From contig BNCN01000022.1 of assembly GCA_014656495.1 (NCBI GenBank), forward strand, positions 1 through 64,000: a stretch of 64,000 nt of DNA, written 5' to 3'. The stretch is from Comamonas sp. KCTC 72670. Lineage in GTDB: Bacteria; Myxococcota; Myxococcia; Myxococcales; Myxococcaceae. The translations under genes were made by a program, and so were the position numbers. The notes beneath the pieces were generated by a model. The model was given only the letters and a program-made list of their open reading frames with translations, did no database searches and was not told the DNA's origin. Below, one piece after another: positions 59,225-64,000 of this stretch. Position 1 is the stretch's first letter. Each line of letters opens with the position of its first letter.

Positions 59225-59569
59225 ATGGCTCGCAAGCGTGACGATGATTCGAAGACGAACTGTGAGGTGGAGTCCGCGCTCGGCGTCATCGGTGGGCGCT
59301 GGAAGGGCGTGGTGCTGTACTGGTTGCTGAAAGGCACACACCGCTTCGGGGAGCTGCGCAAGCGCTTGCCGAACTGCAGCCAGCGCATGCTGACGCTCCA
59401 GTTGCGCGAGCTCGAGGAGGACGGGCTCGTCAAACGCACCGTCTACCCGGAGGTGCCTCCTCGCGTGGAGTACGCGCTCACGCCCTTCGGGCAATCCCTG
59501 GAGCCGGTGCTCCTGGGCCTGCGGGACTGGGGGGCCCGGTACAAGCGCCGCCTGCAGCGCGCGGTGTGA
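59225..59569 (+). CDS. HxlR-family transcriptional regulator
   Basis: The 114-residue winged-helix regulator has the family signature CEVESALGVIGGRWKGVVLY, LLKGTHRFGELRKRLPNCSQ and RMLTLQLRELEEDGLVKRTV. The single N-terminal Cys (CEVE) is the usual redox- or electrophile-sensing residue of HxlR proteins. It probably controls the divergent quinone reductase. ATG 59225 (MARKRDDDS) has AAAGGGAACC before it; a longer frame starts without a site. Confidence 0.93.
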   Translation: MARKRDDDSKTNCEVESALGVIGGRWKGVVLYWLLKGTHRFGELRKRLPNCSQRMLTLQLRELEEDGLVKRTVYPEVPPRVEYALTPFGQSLEPVLLGLRDWGARYKRRLQRAV

Positions 59570-59629
59570 GGTGGGCTTCGTCGCCCAGCCCCTCGCGCGC
59601 CGCTTCGTGCGCGTCCTCGTTACCGCAAG

Positions 59630-59980
59630 TCAATCGGACGGGCGTTCCAGGGTCTCCGGCATGGCCCCCGCGAAGAGCGCGAAGGCGACCGCCGCGACCG
59701 CCGCGAGGAACAGGAAGCCCGCGGGGTCGCCCAGATGATGCACCACCGTGCCGGCGATGACCTGGCTGAGCGAGGCGCCAATTCCCACGGCCATGGTGAT
59801 GGCGCCGAGCGTGACGTTGAACCGGCCCGTGCCGCGTGTCAGGTCCGCGATGACGAGCACGGCGATGACAAGCTGGGTCGTCACCACGCAAGCGGACATG
59901 AACAGCATGGAGTCGCGCTCCCGTTTCCAGGGCTGTGCCCGACGGCGTGACGCTCGCCGTGCCCGCTCGTCGAGGGGCAC
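59630..59980 (-). pseudogene. C-terminal remnant of an MFS transporter
   Basis: The 116-residue frame holds two or three membrane helices with ACVVTTQLVIAVLVIADLTR, TGRFNVTLGAITMAVGIGAS and LGDPAGFLFLAAVAAVAFAL, the final helices and loop of a major facilitator permease. The nine or more upstream helices are missing; instead there is low-complexity Arg-rich sequence and then the end of the beta-lactamase gene. It is probably a 5'-deleted, non-functional gene. Confidence 0.7.
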
Positions 59981-60021
59981 GGCGCACCGCGACGTCCCTT
60001 CACCCTGGCGGGGACCGGACT

Positions 60022-61155
<1,134 letters not shown>

Positions 61156-61188
61156 TCACATCTTTCACCCGAACGTCTGGAGGTCTTC

Positions 61189-61473
61189 ATGTTGCGCTTC
61201 TTCGTCGTGACGAGCCTGTGTGTGTTGGGTCTCACCGCGTGCGGTGGCGACAAGGCCGACGCTGTCGAGGAGCTGGGGAGCGCGCAGCAGGGACTGGCCT
61301 GTGAGTGGGGGACGGGCGCTTGCCCGGGGGACACGGTGTGTGCCTACTTCCCGGACTCGTGGGAGGAAGGGTTGTGCCGGCAGCCCTGCGTCAACGGCAC
61401 CTGTTCGTCCTCGGCGGACACGTGCTGCACGCAGCGCCAGGGCGCGCCGTACTGCAGCAGCAGCTGCTTCTAG
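61189..61473 (+). CDS. Small Cys-rich lipoprotein
   Basis: The 94-residue protein has a lipobox (LTAC, Cys18). A mature part follows with ten cysteines in disulfide-like spacing (LACEWGTGACPGDTVCAYFP; GLCRQPCVNGTCSSSADTCC; APYCSSSCF). This type of short Cys-rich lipoprotein is common in myxobacteria. The CTGGAGG site five bases before ATG 61189 fixes the start. Function unknown, perhaps a surface binding module. Confidence 0.78.
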   Translation: MLRFFVVTSLCVLGLTACGGDKADAVEELGSAQQGLACEWGTGACPGDTVCAYFPDSWEEGLCRQPCVNGTCSSSADTCCTQRQGAPYCSSSCF

Positions 61474-61667
61474 GGACACCCGCGCCCGCCGCGCTTGCGA
61501 CCCGTCGGGGTGGCACGCGCGTTGGGCTGGCGTGCGCTTCGGCGATAGCCGCGCGGCGAAGAGGCTGATACGGTTCCCATCGGGGCGGCCCTGGGTGTGC
61601 TTCCTTCTCCACTCGATAGGTAGTGCATCCGCTCTCCGCCCCGTTTTTCTTCCTCGCTGGGGTCACC

Positions 61668-64000
61668 ATGGGCTCCCCTTCGCTCGACCTCACGGGCGAC
61701 ACCGCCGCGCTGCTGCTCCGGAGTACGGGGCTTGTCTTCCTTCCCTCGGGGCCCCCGCCGGTTGACGCGCCGCAGGCGCGCGAGCAGGCCGTGGACGCGC
61801 TGGAGGCGGACCTCGCGGGGGTGGGGTACGTCGTCGCGAACGACCTGCGGAAGGCGCTGCTCGCGCTGCCCACCGAGGCCCTGGCGGCTTCGGGCCGCTT
61901 CCTCTACGACACCCTGGCGGCGACGGTGGGCCGCGACCGCCCCTTCGTTCCCTTGTTCCGGAACTTCCCCGACAGCGTGCCTCACGACACCCATCGGCTG
62001 TACGTGCAGCGGGTGTTGGGCTGGCTGTTTCAATCGCCGGAGCAGCCCTGCCTCCACTGCGGCTCGCAGGGCACGGTGCGTGCGGTGTCGCCGTGCGCGC
62101 ACCTGGTCTGCGACCGGTGTTACGACGGGCGTGATTACGGCGCGTGCCCCATCTGCAACCGCCGCCTGTCGCCTTCGGAGCCGTTCCTCGAGCCCTCGGA
62201 GCTCAATCGCAACGGGGGCGCGTATCTCTGTCGGGCCAGCAGGCTGACGCGGCTGTCCCTGGGCACCGACCCGGAGGCCGTGGCGAGTCGCATGGTGCGG
62301 CACCTGGCGTCCCGGTCCTCCGTGCTGAGTCCGGCCGAGGTGGCGGCGCTGAAGCTGCTCGTCGCCTCCTTCGGGACGCGCATCCTGGACTGGCTCCCAC
62401 CGCGCATCCCCGTCAAGGAGACCCTGGCGCACGTCATGGGGCTCCTGCTTCGGGATGTCCGCACCACGGCAGACGTGCTGGCGCACGCGGCCACGCATGT
62501 GAAGACGGCCACGGACGTGCTCCGGGTGCTCGTCGCGTGGGCGGACGGCAACCCAGACCTGTCCGTCAAGGTGCCACTGAAGAGCCCTCCGCGTCCGGTG
62601 CGGCGCGCCGTCCTGCGGATGTTGGATGGCTTCTCCTCGCTGAACCTCACCGAGGACCTCCAGCGCCACCCGGGCCTGTGGAAGACCCAGGCGAAGCTCC
62701 TGCACGTCTTCGAGGAGTGGCAGCGCCATCCGAAGGTCGCGCTCGCGTTCGCCGTCCTGCGCGGGACGGTGGTGGCGCCGCAGACGCCCATGGGCGCCGC
62801 GGTGTTGGTGCTCGCCAACGAGCAGCCCGCGGCCTTCGAAAGGCAGGAGGTCGACGGGGGCGTGCGCCTGACTTTCCGTTCCTGGGCCTCGCAGGTCGAG
62901 GCGGCGTTGGGGGCGGGCGACATCCGGGGCGCGCTGCGGCTCCTCCGGCAGCGGCCCGGGGAGTTGTTGCGCCGGTTGGACCATGTGACCCGGTTGTCGC
63001 TAGCGCGGTCGGAGGGCGCCCCGCTCGAGCCGGAGCTGCTCGCGTCGCTCAAGGGCGTGCTGCCCCGGGCAACGCCCGCGATGTTGTTCGCCGTGGCGGC
63101 GCATCTGCGTCAGCGCCACAAGCCGTTCGCCCGGCGGGTGTTCTTCCCCAAGGGCGAGGCCACGCACGCCTGGGGCATGGAGGACCGGCGTCCCTTGCTC
63201 CCCGGTGACGCCATTGGCCAGCTCGTGGCGCCGCTGGAGCGGGAACTGTTGCGCCGCGCGGAGCGCCTGCCGTCCTTCCCCCTGGCGGTGCTCGACGAGG
63301 CCCTGTCCGACCTGCTGATGCCCATGTCGGAGAAGACGGCCTCGCGGGCGCTGGTGGCCGTGCCGCGGGGGAGCCTGTTGCCACTGCCGGAAGGGCAGTT
63401 CCTGCGCTTCTTCGTCCATTGGACGGAGCCGAAGGACACCCGGGTGGACCTGGACTTGTCGGTGGCCTTCTACGACAAGGATTGGTGGCTGGTGGACCTG
63501 TGTGACTTCACGAACCTGCGCCTGGCGGACGACGCCGCGGTGCATTCGGGGGACGTCACGTCGGGGCCGCTCCCGCTTGGGGGCGCCGAGTTCCTGGATG
63601 TCCATGCGCCGCGTTTGTTGGCGCAGGGCGTGCGCTACGCCATTCCGGTGGTGTTCTCCTTCAACAGCGTCTCGTTCGACCGCATGGAGGATGCGTTCGC
63701 GGGCTTCATGGTCCGGGACGGGGAGGGCGGGGCCCACTTCGATGCCCGCGCGGTGGAGCAGCGCTTCGACTTGCAGGGGAAGGCGCAGATTTCGGTGCCG
63801 CTCGTCATCGACCTCGCGGAGAAGCAGCTCCGCTGGGTGGACGTGAAGGTCCCTCCCGAGGACGGCTTCCAGAGTGTGCGCCGCTCACGGGGCGAGCTCG
63901 CGCACCTCGGCAAGGACACCCTGGCCTACTTCGGCACCGGCGCCCGGCCCACGCTCTGGCAGTTGGCCTGTCTCCATGCCGCCGCGCGCAGCCGCACGGT
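61668..64000 (+). CDS. MXAN_6230/SCO0854-family RING-domain protein (partial)
   Basis: The open frame from ATG 61668 runs off the window after 777 codons without a stop. A RING-like zinc domain lies at about 127-166 (CLHCGS, CAHLVCDRCYDG, CPICNRRLSP). A long helical region follows (EVAALKLLVASFGTRILDWL; LAHVMGLLLRDV). A TerD-like beta domain begins near residue 575 (FLRFFVHWTEPKDTRVDLDL; VAFYDKDW; AVHSGDVTSGPLPLGG; VVFSFNSVSF). These features identify the MXAN_6230/SCO0854 family shared by myxobacteria and Streptomyces, function unknown. The 3' end is beyond the window. A long minus-strand open frame over it is an artefact of G+C-rich codons. Confidence 0.9.
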   Translation, partial: MGSPSLDLTGDTAALLLRSTGLVFLPSGPPPVDAPQAREQAVDALEADLAGVGYVVANDLRKALLALPTEALAASGRFLYDTLAATVGRDRPFVPLFRNFPDSVPHDTHRLYVQRVLGWLFQSPEQPCLHCGSQGTVRAVSPCAHLVCDRCYDGRDYGACPICNRRLSPSEPFLEPSELNRNGGAYLCRASRLTRLSLGTDPEAVASRMVRHLASRSSVLSPAEVAALKLLVASFGTRILDWLPPRIPVKETLAHVMGLLLRDVRTTADVLAHAATHVKTATDVLRVLVAWADGNPDLSVKVPLKSPPRPVRRAVLRMLDGFSSLNLTEDLQRHPGLWKTQAKLLHVFEEWQRHPKVALAFAVLRGTVVAPQTPMGAAVLVLANEQPAAFERQEVDGGVRLTFRSWASQVEAALGAGDIRGALRLLRQRPGELLRRLDHVTRLSLARSEGAPLEPELLASLKGVLPRATPAMLFAVAAHLRQRHKPFARRVFFPKGEATHAWGMEDRRPLLPGDAIGQLVAPLERELLRRAERLPSFPLAVLDEALSDLLMPMSEKTASRALVAVPRGSLLPLPEGQFLRFFVHWTEPKDTRVDLDLSVAFYDKDWWLVDLCDFTNLRLADDAAVHSGDVTSGPLPLGGAEFLDVHAPRLLAQGVRYAIPVVFSFNSVSFDRMEDAFAGFMVRDGEGGAHFDARAVEQRFDLQGKAQISVPLVIDLAEKQLRWVDVKVPPEDGFQSVRRSRGELAHLGKDTLAYFGTGARPTLWQLACLHAAARSRT

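Noticed and set aside
61470-62984. Minus-strand open frame of about 504 codons over the RING-domain gene
   Set aside because: The plus strand carries a continuous, motif-bearing protein; the minus frame is a compositional shadow.

Overview
The window looks like chromosomal DNA from a myxobacterium, most likely Myxococcaceae (Myxococcus, Corallococcus or Pyxidicoccus group). The DNA is very G+C rich. Secreted proteins carry MYXO-CTERM tails (1877-4894, 46355-50305, 54416-56038), many lipoproteins have Asp-Ala-Gly repeat linkers, and the right edge holds a member of the MXAN_6230/SCO0854 RING-domain family. No rRNA, complete tRNA or CRISPR array was seen.

The left edge (1-1700) is a mobile-element boundary. 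A 1.27-kb IS4-type element with 18-bp imperfect inverted repeats abuts a 3' tRNA fragment that still has its own strong terminator, followed by a broken SRPBCC remnant. From 1.9 to 20 kb lies an accessory, partly decayed region. It holds a subtilisin-like protease with a MYXO-CTERM tail, a GNAT acetyltransferase, a metallopeptidase lipoprotein, an AlkD-like protein with a histone-like tail, a GH114 glycosidase, a spore coat U protein, three scattered genes resembling toxin-immunity proteins, two genes broken by single-base shifts in G/C runs, and one broken by a stop codon at its lipobox cysteine.

From 20.6 to 39.3 kb the genes are mostly intact. They include two class C beta-lactamase-fold hydrolases, a discoidin/PKD/esterase protein, an alpha carbonic anhydrase, a flavin monooxygenase, an Mpo1-like protein, a KamA-family radical SAM aminomutase, a pair of membrane proteins with PH-like domains, a large TadE/G-like protein, and a divergent VOC/TetR pair with a clear operator.

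The most striking locus is 39.4-44.7 kb. One minus-strand operon, with a good promoter at 44640-44669, encodes a bifunctional germacradienol/geosmin synthase followed by two different HK97-fold family 2B encapsulin shell proteins, each carrying an inserted cyclic-nucleotide-binding-like domain. The synthase has the same [11 protein letters not shown] motif after each of its two cyclase domains, a candidate shell-targeting tag. The expected product of the operon is a two-component protein compartment that houses geosmin synthesis.

From 44.7 to 64 kb come a kelch-repeat MYXO-CTERM protein with an OmpA-family porin in one operon, a TetR/VOC operon, an Imm33-domain protein, a spermidine-synthase-like methyltransferase, a beta-helix protein, a translationally coupled pair (unknown protein plus a heme-oxygenase-like putative diiron oxidase), a divergent quinone reductase/HxlR pair, a truncated MFS gene, a subclass B3 metallo-beta-lactamase, a small Cys-rich lipoprotein, and the 5' part of the RING/TerD-like gene, which runs off the window.
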